The translations under genes were made by a program, and so were the position numbers. Shown piece by piece: positions 53,432 through 61,696 of a stretch of 64,000 bases of DNA (position 1 is its first letter; each line of letters starts with the position of its first letter). The stretch is from Aeromicrobium ginsengisoli. GTDB taxonomy: Bacteria > Actinomycetota > Actinomycetes > Propionibacteriales > Nocardioidaceae. The notes beneath the pieces were generated by a model. It ran no database searches. It worked only from the letters and a program-made list of their open reading frames with translations, and had not been told where the DNA came from. The DNA is taken from NCBI RefSeq assembly GCF_004134905.2, contig NZ_SDPQ02000002.1, positions 1,116,001-1,180,000 of the forward strand, in the 5' to 3' direction.

Positions 53432-53959
53432 ATGCGCGAGTTCGAGTTCCGGCGTCTCGTCGACGCCGACCTCTCCGACCTCGTGCGGTGGATGTCCGCC
53501 GAGCATGCCCAGCCGTGGTTCTGCGACGAGCCGCGGTCGGTCGACGGAGCCCGCCGGATCTACGCCAAGGAGCTGGCCGGCACCAGTGCCACGCGCATGT
53601 GGATCGTCGAGCTCGACGGGCGACCAATCGGCTACCTGCAGGACTACCCGGTCAAGGCCTACGACGACTACGCCGTTCGCGTGCAGGATCTCGAGGCGAT
53701 CGCGTTCGACTACCTGATCGGCGAGCCGGATCTCGTCGATCGAGGCATCGGCACCCGCATGATCGCGGCCTACTGCCGCGACGTCCTGTGCCGGGACTAT
53801 CCCGAGGCACCGAGGTTCGTCGCGAGTCCTGATGTGCGCAACAAGAGGTCGATCCGCGTCCTGGAGAAGTGCGGGTTCGTGCCGGGACTGTGGATCCAGC
53901 CCGAGTCCGTCACCTACCCGGAGATCGTCTGCACGGCCCCACGCACGCTGTTCGACTAG
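53432..53959 (+). CDS. GNAT acetyltransferase, aminoglycoside 6'-type-like
   Basis: 175 residues. FEFRRLVDADLSDLVRWMSAEHAQPWF at the start and IGEPDLVDRGIGTRMIAAYCRDVL in the acetyl-CoA-binding core resemble the AAC(6')/siderophore-type acetyltransferase subfamily, as does ASPDVRNKRSIRVLEKCGFV. Chromosomal actinobacterial members often have unknown substrates, so resistance should not be assumed. It is leaderless by its -10 element and ends 3 nt from a converging glyoxalase-family gene. Confidence 0.8.
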   Translation: MREFEFRRLVDADLSDLVRWMSAEHAQPWFCDEPRSVDGARRIYAKELAGTSATRMWIVELDGRPIGYLQDYPVKAYDDYAVRVQDLEAIAFDYLIGEPDLVDRGIGTRMIAAYCRDVLCRDYPEAPRFVASPDVRNKRSIRVLEKCGFVPGLWIQPESVTYPEIVCTAPRTLFD

Positions 53960-53962
53960 GCG

Positions 53963-54376
53963 CTACGCGAGGCGTTCCACGAACGTCAGCAGGTTGCCAT
54001 CGAGGTCGAGCGTGTCGACCTCGCGCGTTCCCCACGTCGTGGCCTTCGCGCCACTCCCGTGTGTGTAGTGCAGGACACCGGCCGCCTGCATCTCGGCGAA
54101 CACCTCGTCGGCCGAGTCCACATCGATCCGGCAGCTTGCCGTTCCGGCGAGGAAGTCCTCGGCGCCGCTGACGATCGGACGTTCGGCCAGATCGGGCCTG
54201 ACCCGCCAACCGGTGTCGCCCGCCAGCCACAGGTGCACCTGGGCGTCGTCGCGTTCGAGCCGGGCGAACCCCTCATCGGCGTGGATGACGTCGAAGCCGT
54301 AGCGCGTCTCGTAGAACGCGATGGCTGCGGGCATGTCTCGGACCGGCAGCGCTGGAACAGTCCGCGAGAAGCCCAT
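53963..54376 (-). CDS. Glyoxalase/bleomycin-resistance (VOC) superfamily protein
   Basis: 137 residues. VPALPVRDMPAAIAFYETRYGFDVIHADEGFARLERDDAQVHLW is the typical first beta-alpha-beta-beta-beta unit of VOC proteins. The second unit ends TLDLDGNLLTFVE with the metal-site-like Glu. BRP-like members bind bleomycin without cleaving it, others are dioxygenases or isomerases; the role here is open. It follows the padR-type gene by 2 nt on the same strand, so the two form an operon. Confidence 0.8.
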   Translation of the reverse strand: MGFSRTVPALPVRDMPAAIAFYETRYGFDVIHADEGFARLERDDAQVHLWLAGDTGWRVRPDLAERPIVSGAEDFLAGTASCRIDVDSADEVFAEMQAAGVLHYTHGSGAKATTWGTREVDTLDLDGNLLTFVERLA

Positions 54377-54378
54377 GG

Positions 54379-54927
54379 TCAGAGCGTACGGCGCAGCTTC
54401 TCGACGATCTCGATCTCGGCGTCGTAGTAGGCGAGGCCCCAGTCGGCGACACGGGCCGGATAGGCGACCGCCTCCCGGTCACCGAGCATCTCGCGTACGG
54501 CCTCGAGCTCCTTGCGCCGGTCAGCGACGGCCGAGACGTAGCCGTCGAGCATGGCGTCGACCTCGCCGGGTCCCATCAGGCTGCCCAGCATGAGTCGCAG
54601 TGCGATGGGGTGCTTGAGGTTGGGGAACTCGTGCTTCGAGGTGTGCAGCCATGTGGTGAGGGCCTCGCGGCCGGCGGCGGTGATGCGGAAACGTCGCGTC
54701 GTGCGCTTGCCGGTGGTGTCGTCGATGGCGTCGACGAAGTCGTGGCGGCTGAGCCGATCGAGCTCGGTGTAGATCTGGCTGGTGGCGGGGGAGACCCAGT
54801 AGAACCGCAGCGTGCGGTCCGCGCGCTGCTTGAGCTCGTAGCCCGTCAGGCCGTTCTCCGACGTCTCGCTGTCGAAGACCAACAGACCCAGCAGGGCGTA
54901 CGACGTCGTTGACAGGCTGCTGGTCAC
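54379..54927 (-). CDS. PadR-family transcriptional regulator
   Basis: 182 residues from GTG 54927. The winged helix is SYALLGLLVFDSETSENGLTGYELKQRADRTLRFYWVSPATSQIYTELDRLSRHDFV (about 5-60). The C-terminal helical dimerisation region (ALRLMLGSLMGPGEVDAMLDGYVSAVADRRKELE) is of the VirR/PadR kind. The start is set by a TACGCT -10 6 nt upstream; a longer ATG start would include the promoter. A TGTTCC-n5-GGAACA dyad lies in its promoter, so autoregulation is likely. Confidence 0.88.
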   Translation of the reverse strand: MTSSLSTTSYALLGLLVFDSETSENGLTGYELKQRADRTLRFYWVSPATSQIYTELDRLSRHDFVDAIDDTTGKRTTRRFRITAAGREALTTWLHTSKHEFPNLKHPIALRLMLGSLMGPGEVDAMLDGYVSAVADRRKELEAVREMLGDREAVAYPARVADWGLAYYDAEIEIVEKLRRTL

Positions 54928-54933
54928 AGATCT

Positions 54934-54939
54934 AGCGTA
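54934..54939 (-). promoter_or_regulatory. -10 element (TACGCT) for the leaderless padR-type gene
   Basis: Minus-strand TACGCT, then 6 nt, then GTG 54927. Confidence 0.5.
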
Positions 54940-54940
54940 C

Positions 54941-54957
54941 TGTTCCAATTAGGAACA
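54941..54957. promoter_or_regulatory. Dyad TGTTCC-n5-GGAACA, candidate PadR operator
   Basis: Perfect 6-bp arms in the 49-bp gap between the PadR-family gene and the divergent beta-propeller gene, immediately upstream of the PadR -10. One regulator bound here could control both directions. Confidence 0.6.
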
Positions 54958-54976
54958 CGTAGGGAGGCGGAGCGAG

Positions 54977-56062
54977 ATGTCCGACACGGTCCTACTGGCA
55001 GGAACCCGCAAGGGACTCTTCATCGGCCGCGCCGACGCCGACCGATCTTCGTGGTCGTGGGACAAGCCGCTGTTCCCCATGGAGGAGATCTACTCCGCTG
55101 CGATCGACACCCGGGGTGGCGCGCCACGGCTGCTGGCCGGTGCGACGAGCCCGCACTGGGGCCCGCAGGTGTTCCGCTCCGACGACCTCGGGCGTACGTG
55201 GGACGAGACCAAGGGCGGCGCCGTCAGATTCCCCGCGGACACCGGCGCTGCGCTCGAGCGCGTGTGGCAGCTGCGACCCGCGCCCGACGGCCAGGACGAC
55301 CTGGTCTATGCGGGCACCGAGCCCTCAGCGCTGTTCCGGTCGAACGATCGGGGCGAGACGTTCGAGATCGTCCGCAGCCTCTGGGACCACCCGCACCGGC
55401 CCAACTGGCAGCCCGGGGGAGGTGGCCAGGCGATCCACACCGTCGTGCCACATCCGACCGATCCCGACGTCGTGACGATCGCGATGTCGACCGGCGGGGT
55501 CTATCGCACCGAGGACGGGGGAGCCGGCTGGACGCCCTACAACCGCGGCATCGGTGCGGAGTTCATCCCTGGCGAGACGCCGGAGTACGGCCAGTGCGTC
55601 CACAAGGTGGCGATCGACGCGGGCGACCCGGACCGGCTGTACGCCCAGAACCACGGCGGTGTCTTCCGTTCCGACGACGCCGGCCGCTCCTGGCAGTCGA
55701 TCGCCGACGGGCTGCCCGCCGACTTCGGCTTCCCGATCGTCGCCCACCCGCACCGGCCCGGCACGATCTTCGTGTTTCCCCTCGTGGCCGCCATCGAGCG
55801 GTTCCCGCCGTCGGGCAAACCTGCGGTGTGGCGCTCCGACGACGCCGGCGAGACGTGGCAGGAGACCGGACCGGGGCTCCCCGCCGAGGCGCACACCGCC
55901 GTGCTGCGCGATGCGTTCGTGTCGGACCAGGCCGATCCGCTCGGCCTCTACCTCGGCACGCGGCACGGCGCGATCTGGGCCAGCAACGACGAGGGCGGCA
56001 CATGGGCGGAGATCCGCAACAACCTCCCCGACGTGCTGTGCGTACGCGCTGCCGTGATCTGA
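54977..56062 (+). CDS. BNR/Asp-box beta-propeller protein
   Basis: 361 residues, no signal peptide. Six Asp-box motifs (S/T-x-D-x-G-x-T/S-W/F) are visible: SDDLGRTW, SNDRGETF, TEDGGAGW, SDDAGRSW, SDDAGETW and SNDEGGTW. They imply a sialidase-like or WD40-like propeller. No sialidase arginine triad is recognisable, so it is likely a binding or scaffold protein rather than a glycosidase. It is divergent from the PadR-family gene and probably under its control. ATG 54977 with GGAGGCGG ahead. Confidence 0.8.
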   Translation: MSDTVLLAGTRKGLFIGRADADRSSWSWDKPLFPMEEIYSAAIDTRGGAPRLLAGATSPHWGPQVFRSDDLGRTWDETKGGAVRFPADTGAALERVWQLRPAPDGQDDLVYAGTEPSALFRSNDRGETFEIVRSLWDHPHRPNWQPGGGGQAIHTVVPHPTDPDVVTIAMSTGGVYRTEDGGAGWTPYNRGIGAEFIPGETPEYGQCVHKVAIDAGDPDRLYAQNHGGVFRSDDAGRSWQSIADGLPADFGFPIVAHPHRPGTIFVFPLVAAIERFPPSGKPAVWRSDDAGETWQETGPGLPAEAHTAVLRDAFVSDQADPLGLYLGTRHGAIWASNDEGGTWAEIRNNLPDVLCVRAAVI

Positions 56063-56082
56063 GACTCGTACGGGTTCAACCA

Positions 56083-56102
56083 ACGTTACTCACTGGTAAC
56101 GT
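56083..56102. promoter_or_regulatory. Dyad ACGTTAC-n6-GTAACGT overlapping the -10 of the DUF4442 gene
   Basis: Perfect 7-bp arms. The right arm contains TAACGT (56097-56102), which lies 6 nt before ATG 56109 and serves as -10 for a leaderless mRNA. A TetR- or GntR-like regulator bound here would shut the gene off. Which regulator is unknown. Confidence 0.6.
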
Positions 56103-56108
56103 CGAGGC

Positions 56109-56567
56109 ATGCCTTCGACATTCGACCTGTACAAGAAGTTCGCGGCGCTGCCCCAGGGCAAGCGGCTGTTCTCGATCGCCTATGGCCAGAAGGCGCCCTA
56201 CTTCTCGTCGATCCACCTCGAGGTGCAGGAGATGAAGCCGCACCTGGGTCAGGTCAAGATCCCCAAGCGCCGCTCGGTCAAGAACCACATCGGCACGATC
56301 CACGCGATCGCGGCGTGCAACGGTCTCGAGGCGGCGATGGGCCTGCTGGCAGAGGCGACCTGCCCGCCCGACATGCGCTGGCTGCCCAAGGGCATGGAGG
56401 TCAGTTATCTCGCCAAGTCGACGACGGCGCTGACCTGCACGGCCGAGAGCACCGAGACTGACTGGGCCAACGGCCCCGACGTGCCGATCAAGGTCAAGGC
56501 CGTCACGACCGACGGCACCGTGACGGTCGAGGGCACGATCCACCTCTGGGTGACGCCCAAGCGTTAG
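56109..56567 (+). CDS. DUF4442 / PaaI-like hotdog thioesterase
   Basis: 152 residues. FSSIHLEVQEMKPHLGQVKIPKRRSVKNHIGTIHAIAACNGLEAAMGLL follows the DUF4442 pattern of single-hotdog proteins, with HIGTIHAIA around the putative active-site helix. Probably acts on an acyl-CoA. The gene stands alone, with a strong dyad over its -10, so it is tightly controlled. Its stop overlaps the gluD stop (TTAG shared). Confidence 0.78.
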   Translation: MPSTFDLYKKFAALPQGKRLFSIAYGQKAPYFSSIHLEVQEMKPHLGQVKIPKRRSVKNHIGTIHAIAACNGLEAAMGLLAEATCPPDMRWLPKGMEVSYLAKSTTALTCTAESTETDWANGPDVPIKVKAVTTDGTVTVEGTIHLWVTPKR

Positions 56568-57430
56568 GGCCCAGGCGCCCCCGCGGCGCCTCCTCCGGGC
56601 TGGCGCTGGACGACGCCACCGACGATGTCGAGCTTGTGCTCGCCGGCGAAGCGCCGCTGTGCCTTGGTCGCCAGCCAGCTCAGCATGAGGTTGACCAGGA
56701 TGTAGATCGCCGCGATCACCACGGCAGTCTGGATCGTGTTGCGGAACGTGCCGAAGATGATCTTGCCCTCGTACGTCAGACCGGGCGCCAGGATGGCGTA
56801 GCCCAGGCTGGTGTCCTTGAGCGCCACGATCGTCTGGCTGATGAACGCCGGCAGCATGATCTTGATGGCCTGGGGGACCAGGATGAGCCGCATGACCATG
56901 GTCTTGCGCATGCCCAGGGCGTACGCCGCCTCGGACTGCCCGCGATCGACCGCGTTGATGCCGGCGCGGAAGATCTCGGCGAACACGGCTCCGTTGTAGA
57001 GCACGAGGCCGATGACCAGCGCCCAGTACGCATGAGGACCCGGTTCGGGGCCGATGAAGAACCACGTCGAGATGATCAGCATGAGCAGCGGGACGGCGCG
57101 GAAGAACTCCACGACGGTCCACGCCGGCCACCTGAGCACGCGGTGCTCGGAGAGCTTGGCGACGCCGAAGACGACGCCCCAGACCAGGGCGCCGGCAATG
57201 GCCACCACTGCCGCGAGCAACGTCTTGCCCAGACCCTTGACGAGGAGCTCGACGATGTTGGGCGTGACGAACGGTTCCCAGTACGTGTAGGCGAACTGGT
57301 CCTTGCGCCAGAGCTGCCAGATGACGAGCCCGACGATGCCGGCCAGGATGACGGACGAGATGGCGGTGTAGACGCGGTGCCGCGACCGGGTCCGGGGACC
57401 CGGCGCGTCGAACAGGACGGACGCGGCCAT
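56564..57430 (-). CDS. gluD: Glutamate-type ABC transporter permease GluD
   Basis: 288 residues, about five membrane helices. The polar amino acid permease signature includes EFFRAVPLLMLIISTWFF and AEIFRAGINAVDRGQSEAAYALGMRKTM. The Ala/Gly-rich tail ends PGGGAAGAPGP. ATG 57430 shares a base with the gluC stop. Last gene of gluABCD, importing glutamate or another acidic/polar amino acid. Confidence 0.88.
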   Translation of the reverse strand: MAASVLFDAPGPRTRSRHRVYTAISSVILAGIVGLVIWQLWRKDQFAYTYWEPFVTPNIVELLVKGLGKTLLAAVVAIAGALVWGVVFGVAKLSEHRVLRWPAWTVVEFFRAVPLLMLIISTWFFIGPEPGPHAYWALVIGLVLYNGAVFAEIFRAGINAVDRGQSEAAYALGMRKTMVMRLILVPQAIKIMLPAFISQTIVALKDTSLGYAILAPGLTYEGKIIFGTFRNTIQTAVVIAAIYILVNLMLSWLATKAQRRFAGEHKLDIVGGVVQRQPGGGAAGAPGP

Positions 57431-58074
57431 CAGGCAACCCTCCAACGGCGCTCGAGGAGTGTGGCGCCGAGGGAGATCGCCTCGACGATGATGACGTATC
57501 CCAGGGCGATGCCGCCGAAGATCCACCACAGCTGGGACGGGTGATCGTTGAGCAGGCCCTTCATGCGCGCAGTGGCGTCGAGCAGGCCGAAGATCGAGAC
57601 CAGCGAGGTGTTCTTGACCATCGCGATCAGGACGCTCGCGAGCGGCGGGACGACGGCACGGAACGACTGGGGCAACACGACGGCTGTCATCGACTGGCCG
57701 AACGTCAGCCCGAGCGAACGCGCTGCCTCGGCCTGGCCGATCGGGATCGAGTTGACGCCCGCCCGCAGTGCCTCACACACGAACGGTGAGGTGTAGAGCG
57801 TCAGAGCGAGGACGTTCATGTTGAAGTAGCTCATCTGCACGCCGAGCTTGGGCAGCCCGAAGACCACCAGCAGCAGCAGGACAAGGAGGGGGTTGTTGCG
57901 AAAGATCGTGACGTAGAGCGCGCCGGCCTTGTTGAGCACGCCGATCGGTCCGACTCGCATGGCTGCGAGCACGGTGCCGAAGAGCAACGACAGGATGCTG
58001 ACGACGACCACGAGCAACAGGGTCAGCCCGAAGGCTCTCAGCAGGATGTCGGCGTTGTCGATGAGGACTTGCAT
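57430..58074 (-). CDS. gluC: Glutamate-type ABC transporter permease GluC
   Basis: 214 residues, three to five helices. TIFRNNPLLVLLLLVVFGLPKLG and CEALRAGVNSIPIGQAEAARSLGLTFGQSM are the permease motifs. ATG 58074. It follows gluB across a 77-nt gap holding a 13-bp GC hairpin that probably lowers permease expression relative to the binding protein. Confidence 0.88.
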   Translation of the reverse strand: MQVLIDNADILLRAFGLTLLLVVVVSILSLLFGTVLAAMRVGPIGVLNKAGALYVTIFRNNPLLVLLLLVVFGLPKLGVQMSYFNMNVLALTLYTSPFVCEALRAGVNSIPIGQAEAARSLGLTFGQSMTAVVLPQSFRAVVPPLASVLIAMVKNTSLVSIFGLLDATARMKGLLNDHPSQLWWIFGGIALGYVIIVEAISLGATLLERRWRVA

Positions 58075-58104
58075 CGAGCGTCACCACGCCCTTTCTCATG
58101 GGAG

Positions 58105-58141
58105 GTCGGCCGGGGCCGCCAACAGGCGGGCCCCGGCCGAC
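58105..58141 (-). terminator. Hairpin between gluB and gluC (attenuator / mRNA stabiliser)
   Basis: GTCGGCCGGGGCC (58105-58117) and GGCCCCGGCCGAC (58129-58141) form a perfect 13-bp stem with an 11-nt loop. It lies just after the gluB stop, matching the stem after cebE. Confidence 0.75.
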
Positions 58142-58151
58142 ATGACTCAGG

Positions 58152-59036
58152 TCAGGCGCAGGCGTCCATCTTCGGCGGCTCCGGCGTGTCAGCGCCGGAC
58201 TTGCCGAGGGTGGCTTCGAACGCCTTGGCCCAGTCGCCGTTGTCCATGGCTTCCTGGACCGTGTCGGTCAGGAACTGGCAGAGCTCGGGCTTGTCCTTGG
58301 AGTAGCCCATGCCGATGCGCTCCTCGGAGAACGGGTCGCCGACGACTTCGAGCTCGTCGGGGTTCTGTGCCGCATAGCCGAGCAGGATCGAGCCGTCGGT
58401 CGTCATGGAGTCGATCGCACCGTCCAGCACCTGGTCGCGGCACTGGGAGTACGTCTCGAAGCCGCGCACCTTGGCGCCCTTGGCCTCGACCTGCGCGAGC
58501 GACGTGGAGCCGGTGACCGAACAGACCTCCTTGCCCTTGACGTCGTCGACGCTCTTGATGTCGCTGCCCTTCTTGACGAGGAGCTGCTGACCGGTGAGGA
58601 AGTAGGGGCCGGCCTGGCCGACGACCTTGCGGCGGTCGTCGGTGATGGAGTACGACGCGAAGACGAAGTCGACCGTGCCCTTCTGCAGGAACGGCTCGCG
58701 GTTGTCGGAGATCGTCTCGACCCACTGGATGTCATCAGCCTTGATGCCGAGCTTGGCGGCGACGAGCTTGGCCATCTCGACGTCGAATCCGGACGGCTGG
58801 TCCTGACCCGCGGTCTTGAAGCCCAGGCCCGGCTGGTCGTACTTGACGCCGATCTTGACCTTGCCGGCATCGGCGATGGCCTTCATCGCGGTGCCGTCCT
58901 CGAACTTGCTGGCGGCGCTGTCGTCGACCTTGTTGTCGACCGGGTTGTCGTCGCTCTCGCCGGCGCTGCCACAGGCAGACACGGCGAGCACGGCGGTGGC
59001 AGCGATCGCTGCCCACTTGAGCCTTCGGATGAACAT
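58152..59036 (-). CDS. gluB: Glutamate-type ABC transporter, substrate-binding lipoprotein GluB
   Basis: 294 residues from ATG 59036. Lipobox LAVSACGS (Cys about 22). It is a family 3 solute-binding protein: KIGVKYDQPGLGFK, SGFDVEMAKLVAAKLGI, SDNREPFLQKGTVDFVFASYSITDDRR. The fit to GluB of Corynebacterium is good in motif and operon order, so glutamate is the likely ligand. Two Cys (VCSV and QCRD) may form a disulphide. Confidence 0.9.
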   Translation of the reverse strand: MFIRRLKWAAIAATAVLAVSACGSAGESDDNPVDNKVDDSAASKFEDGTAMKAIADAGKVKIGVKYDQPGLGFKTAGQDQPSGFDVEMAKLVAAKLGIKADDIQWVETISDNREPFLQKGTVDFVFASYSITDDRRKVVGQAGPYFLTGQQLLVKKGSDIKSVDDVKGKEVCSVTGSTSLAQVEAKGAKVRGFETYSQCRDQVLDGAIDSMTTDGSILLGYAAQNPDELEVVGDPFSEERIGMGYSKDKPELCQFLTDTVQEAMDNGDWAKAFEATLGKSGADTPEPPKMDACA

Positions 59037-59065
59037 GTGTTTCCTTCCCCTAGTGATGCGGTGAA

Positions 59066-59812
59066 TCAGTGCGTGAGGATCTTGGCCAGGAAGTCCTTGG
59101 CCCGGTCCGACTTCGGGTTCGTGAAGAACTCGTCGGGTGTGTTCTCCTCGACGATGCGTCCGTCGGCCATGAACAGCACGCGGTCTGCGGCCGTGCGTGC
59201 GAAGCCCATCTCGTGGGTGACGACGATCATCGTCATGCCGCCCTTGGCCAGGTCGACCATGGTGTCGAGGACTTCCTTGATCATCTCGGGATCCAGGGCG
59301 GACGTCGGCTCGTCGAAGAGCATGACCTTGGGGTCCATCGCGAGTGCGCGGGCAATGGCGACCCGCTGCTGCTGGCCGCCGGACAGCTGCGACGGGACCT
59401 TGGACGCCTGCGAGTCGATGCCGACCCGCTCGAGCAGCTCCATGCCGCGCTTGTCGGCCTCGGCCTTGGACTTCTTGCGGACCTTGATCGGGCCGAGCGT
59501 GACGTTCTCGAGGACGGTCTTGTGCGCGAACAGGTTGAACGACTGGAACACCATGCCCACATCGGACCGCAGTCCCGCGAGCTCCTTGCCCTCCTCGGGC
59601 AGCACGTTGCCGTCGACCCTGATCTCGCCTTCCTGGATCGTCTCGAGCCGGTTGATGGCCCGGCAGAGAGTCGATTTGCCCGATCCGGAAGGGCCGATCA
59701 CGACGACGACTTCGCCCCGAGCGACGTCGAGCTCGATGTCCTGGAGGACGTGAAGATCGCCGAACCACTTCTGTACGCCATGCATCGAAACCATGGGTGT
59801 CTGATCAACCAT
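59066..59812 (-). CDS. gluA: Glutamate-type ABC transporter ATPase GluA
   Basis: 248 residues. Walker [10 protein letters not shown] (about 39), Q-loop QSFNLF, signature LSGGQQQR, Walker [14 protein letters not shown] and the switch VTHE are all present. It powers the GluCD permease. ATG 59812 is chosen because a TAGGTT -10 ends 7 nt before it (leaderless); a TTG three codons earlier is less likely. Confidence 0.93.
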   Translation of the reverse strand: MVDQTPMVSMHGVQKWFGDLHVLQDIELDVARGEVVVVIGPSGSGKSTLCRAINRLETIQEGEIRVDGNVLPEEGKELAGLRSDVGMVFQSFNLFAHKTVLENVTLGPIKVRKKSKAEADKRGMELLERVGIDSQASKVPSQLSGGQQQRVAIARALAMDPKVMLFDEPTSALDPEMIKEVLDTMVDLAKGGMTMIVVTHEMGFARTAADRVLFMADGRIVEENTPDEFFTNPKSDRAKDFLAKILTH

Positions 59813-59819
59813 GCGGATC

Positions 59820-59857
59820 AACCTAGCCCGAAAGAACTAGTTCAGCAGAACTAGTTG
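59820..59857 (-). promoter_or_regulatory. gluA -10 and twin AACTAGTT palindromes
   Basis: TAGGTT (59820-59825, minus strand) is the -10. Upstream lie GAACTAGTTC (59834-59843) and GAACTAGTTG (59848-59857), a 14-bp-period pair of palindromes covering the -35 region. They look like tandem operator sites for control of glutamate uptake; the regulator is unknown. Confidence 0.5.
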
Positions 59858-59946
59858 CACCGCGAATCCAACCGCCCGGACGGCGGCGACGTAACGGGCG
59901 TCACACGCGCTCGTTGGATCTTCCGACCTATGAGGGGGACCCGACG

Positions 59947-60993
59947 ATGCGCCGTCCGATCATCGCCACCATCATCTGCGCCGTGGCGATTGCCGCCGGC
60001 AGCGTCACCGCACCCGCGACGGCGGCCGAGCCGTACGCCCCGGTGGACCGTCCAGGGCCCAAGCTCAGCGTGCCGACCGCGACACTCAAGGCAGCTTTGC
60101 AGTGCAGCGGTGACTTCGCGCACTCCACGCTGCAGCCGGTGCTGCTCAACCCGGCCACCGGTGTGACGGTCGACGAGAACTTCTCGTGGAACTACGAACG
60201 CGCGTTCACCGCCCAGAAGCGGCCGTGGTGCGCCATCGACATGCCGGCTCACACGCTCGGTGACATCCAGGTCGCGGGGGAGTACCTCGTCTACGCGATC
60301 CGGACGATGCGCGCGAAGTCGACGCGTGACATCGCCGTGATGGGCCACAGCCAGGGCGGCATGTCGATGCGCTGGGCGCTGCGCTTCTGGCCCGACACCC
60401 GGTCGAAGGTCGACGACGTCATCGGCCTGGCCGCGTCGAACCACGGCACGACCGTGCTGCCGACGTGCATCGTCCAGGTGACCACGTGCCTGCCGGCGGT
60501 CTGGCAGCAGCAGGACGATGCCGCGTTCATCAAGGCGCTCAACAGCCGGGCCGAGACGTTCAAGGGCATCTCCTACACCCAGATCTACACGCGTACCGAC
60601 GAGGTCGTGCAGCCCAACAGCACCAACGCGACCGCGTCGTCCGCCCTGCGCACGGGCGAGGGTGCGATCACCAACGTCGCGACACAGGACGTCTGCCCGC
60701 TGGATCTCTACGAGCACCTGCTGGTCGGCACGATCGACGCCACGGCATACGCACTGGCGATGGATGCGCTCGACCACAGCGGGCCGGCGAAGGTCTCGCG
60801 GATCAGCCGCTCGGTCTGCCTGCAGCTCTATCAACCAGGGGTCAACCCGCTCAACGTGCAGATGTACCTCAAGGTGCTGGCTGCGGCTCCGGGCCTGGCC
60901 AATGTGCCGCTCCCGTACGTCAGCCTCGTCGGCGTCAAGCCTGTGCCGGCGGAGCCTAAGCTGCGCTGCTACGTCTACGCAGCCGGCTGCTAG
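59947..60993 (+). CDS. Secreted lipase of the alpha/beta-hydrolase fold (CALB-like)
   Basis: 348 residues. A signal peptide (about 1-30, ending TAPATAAE) directs export. The nucleophile elbow is GHSQGG (about 136), with an oxyanion region after PWCAIDMPAHTLGDIQVAGEYLVYAI. Later TRTDEVVQPNSTNA may hold the catalytic Asp, and a His lies in DLYEHLLVGTIDA. The arrangement resembles fungal lipase B-like bacterial lipases. Several Cys (PTCIVQVTTCLP, VCPLDL, VCLQL, RCYVYAAGC) suggest disulphides. Divergent from gluA. Confidence 0.8.
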   Translation: MRRPIIATIICAVAIAAGSVTAPATAAEPYAPVDRPGPKLSVPTATLKAALQCSGDFAHSTLQPVLLNPATGVTVDENFSWNYERAFTAQKRPWCAIDMPAHTLGDIQVAGEYLVYAIRTMRAKSTRDIAVMGHSQGGMSMRWALRFWPDTRSKVDDVIGLAASNHGTTVLPTCIVQVTTCLPAVWQQQDDAAFIKALNSRAETFKGISYTQIYTRTDEVVQPNSTNATASSALRTGEGAITNVATQDVCPLDLYEHLLVGTIDATAYALAMDALDHSGPAKVSRISRSVCLQLYQPGVNPLNVQMYLKVLAAAPGLANVPLPYVSLVGVKPVPAEPKLRCYVYAAGC

Positions 60994-61064
60994 CCGGTCG
61001 GCGCGAACAGGTTTGGCGCCGGCGTACCGCGGGTATGTAGTGGGTCCCGACCTGAGGAGCATCG

Positions 61065-61613
61065 ATGACCCGCGACACCGTATCCCGCTCACTGCACGAC
61101 CTTGGACTCGCCGCTTGGTTCGGCGGCACGCTGGCCAACGCCGTCGCGCTCAACCCGGCCGCCTCGGCCGCCCACGGCGACTCCGACACCGGGGCTGTGG
61201 CCAACGTCGGCTGGGACCGCTGGACCCCTGTCAACGCCGCTGCGATCGGCGCGCACGTCGTCGGCAGCATCGGCCAGATCCAGGGCAACATGGGCCGCCT
61301 GCACGCTCAGAAGGGCGTCGCATCGATGGCGCTTCTCAAGACCGCCCTGACCGCTGGAGCGCTGGGCGTCACGGCATACAGCCGGGTTCTCGGGCGCAAG
61401 GTCTCCGAGCAGGCCCGCGTGCCCGCCGCGTCAGGCACCGAGCCCGCGGCCGCGACGCCGCCTGATGTCGCGGCGGCACAGCGCCAGCTCAGGCTCTTGC
61501 AGTGGGCCGTGCCGGCCGTCACCGGCGCCTTGGTCGTCATCAGTGCATTCGCCGGTGAGCAGGAGCGGGCGTCGGAGGTTCACAAGGGTCTGGTGCAGCG
61601 GATCGTCGGCTGA
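61065..61613 (+). CDS. Conserved actinobacterial membrane protein of unknown function
   Basis: 182 residues. HDLGLAAWFGGTLANAVALNPAA near the start, IGAHVVGSIGQIQGNMGR and LKTALTAGALGVTAYSRVLGRKV in the middle, and LLQWAVPAVTGALVVISAFAGEQ near the end give about three to four weakly hydrophobic helices, with an Ala/Pro-rich loop at 115-135. I do not recognise a function. ATG 61065 with TGAGGAG ahead. Confidence 0.65.
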   Translation: MTRDTVSRSLHDLGLAAWFGGTLANAVALNPAASAAHGDSDTGAVANVGWDRWTPVNAAAIGAHVVGSIGQIQGNMGRLHAQKGVASMALLKTALTAGALGVTAYSRVLGRKVSEQARVPAASGTEPAAATPPDVAAAQRQLRLLQWAVPAVTGALVVISAFAGEQERASEVHKGLVQRIVG

Positions 61614-61696
61614 CTCACGTTCCTCCGCCGGCGCACCCGTGCGGGCCTATGCTGGTGAGGTGCACTGCGGTCGCGGCGCGCTGACGGAGGTGCAGC

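Noticed and set aside
53432..53959. Acquired aminoglycoside-resistance gene
   Set aside because: The protein resembles AAC(6')-type GNATs, but base composition, leaderless promoter and lack of mobile elements fit a native chromosomal gene of unknown substrate.
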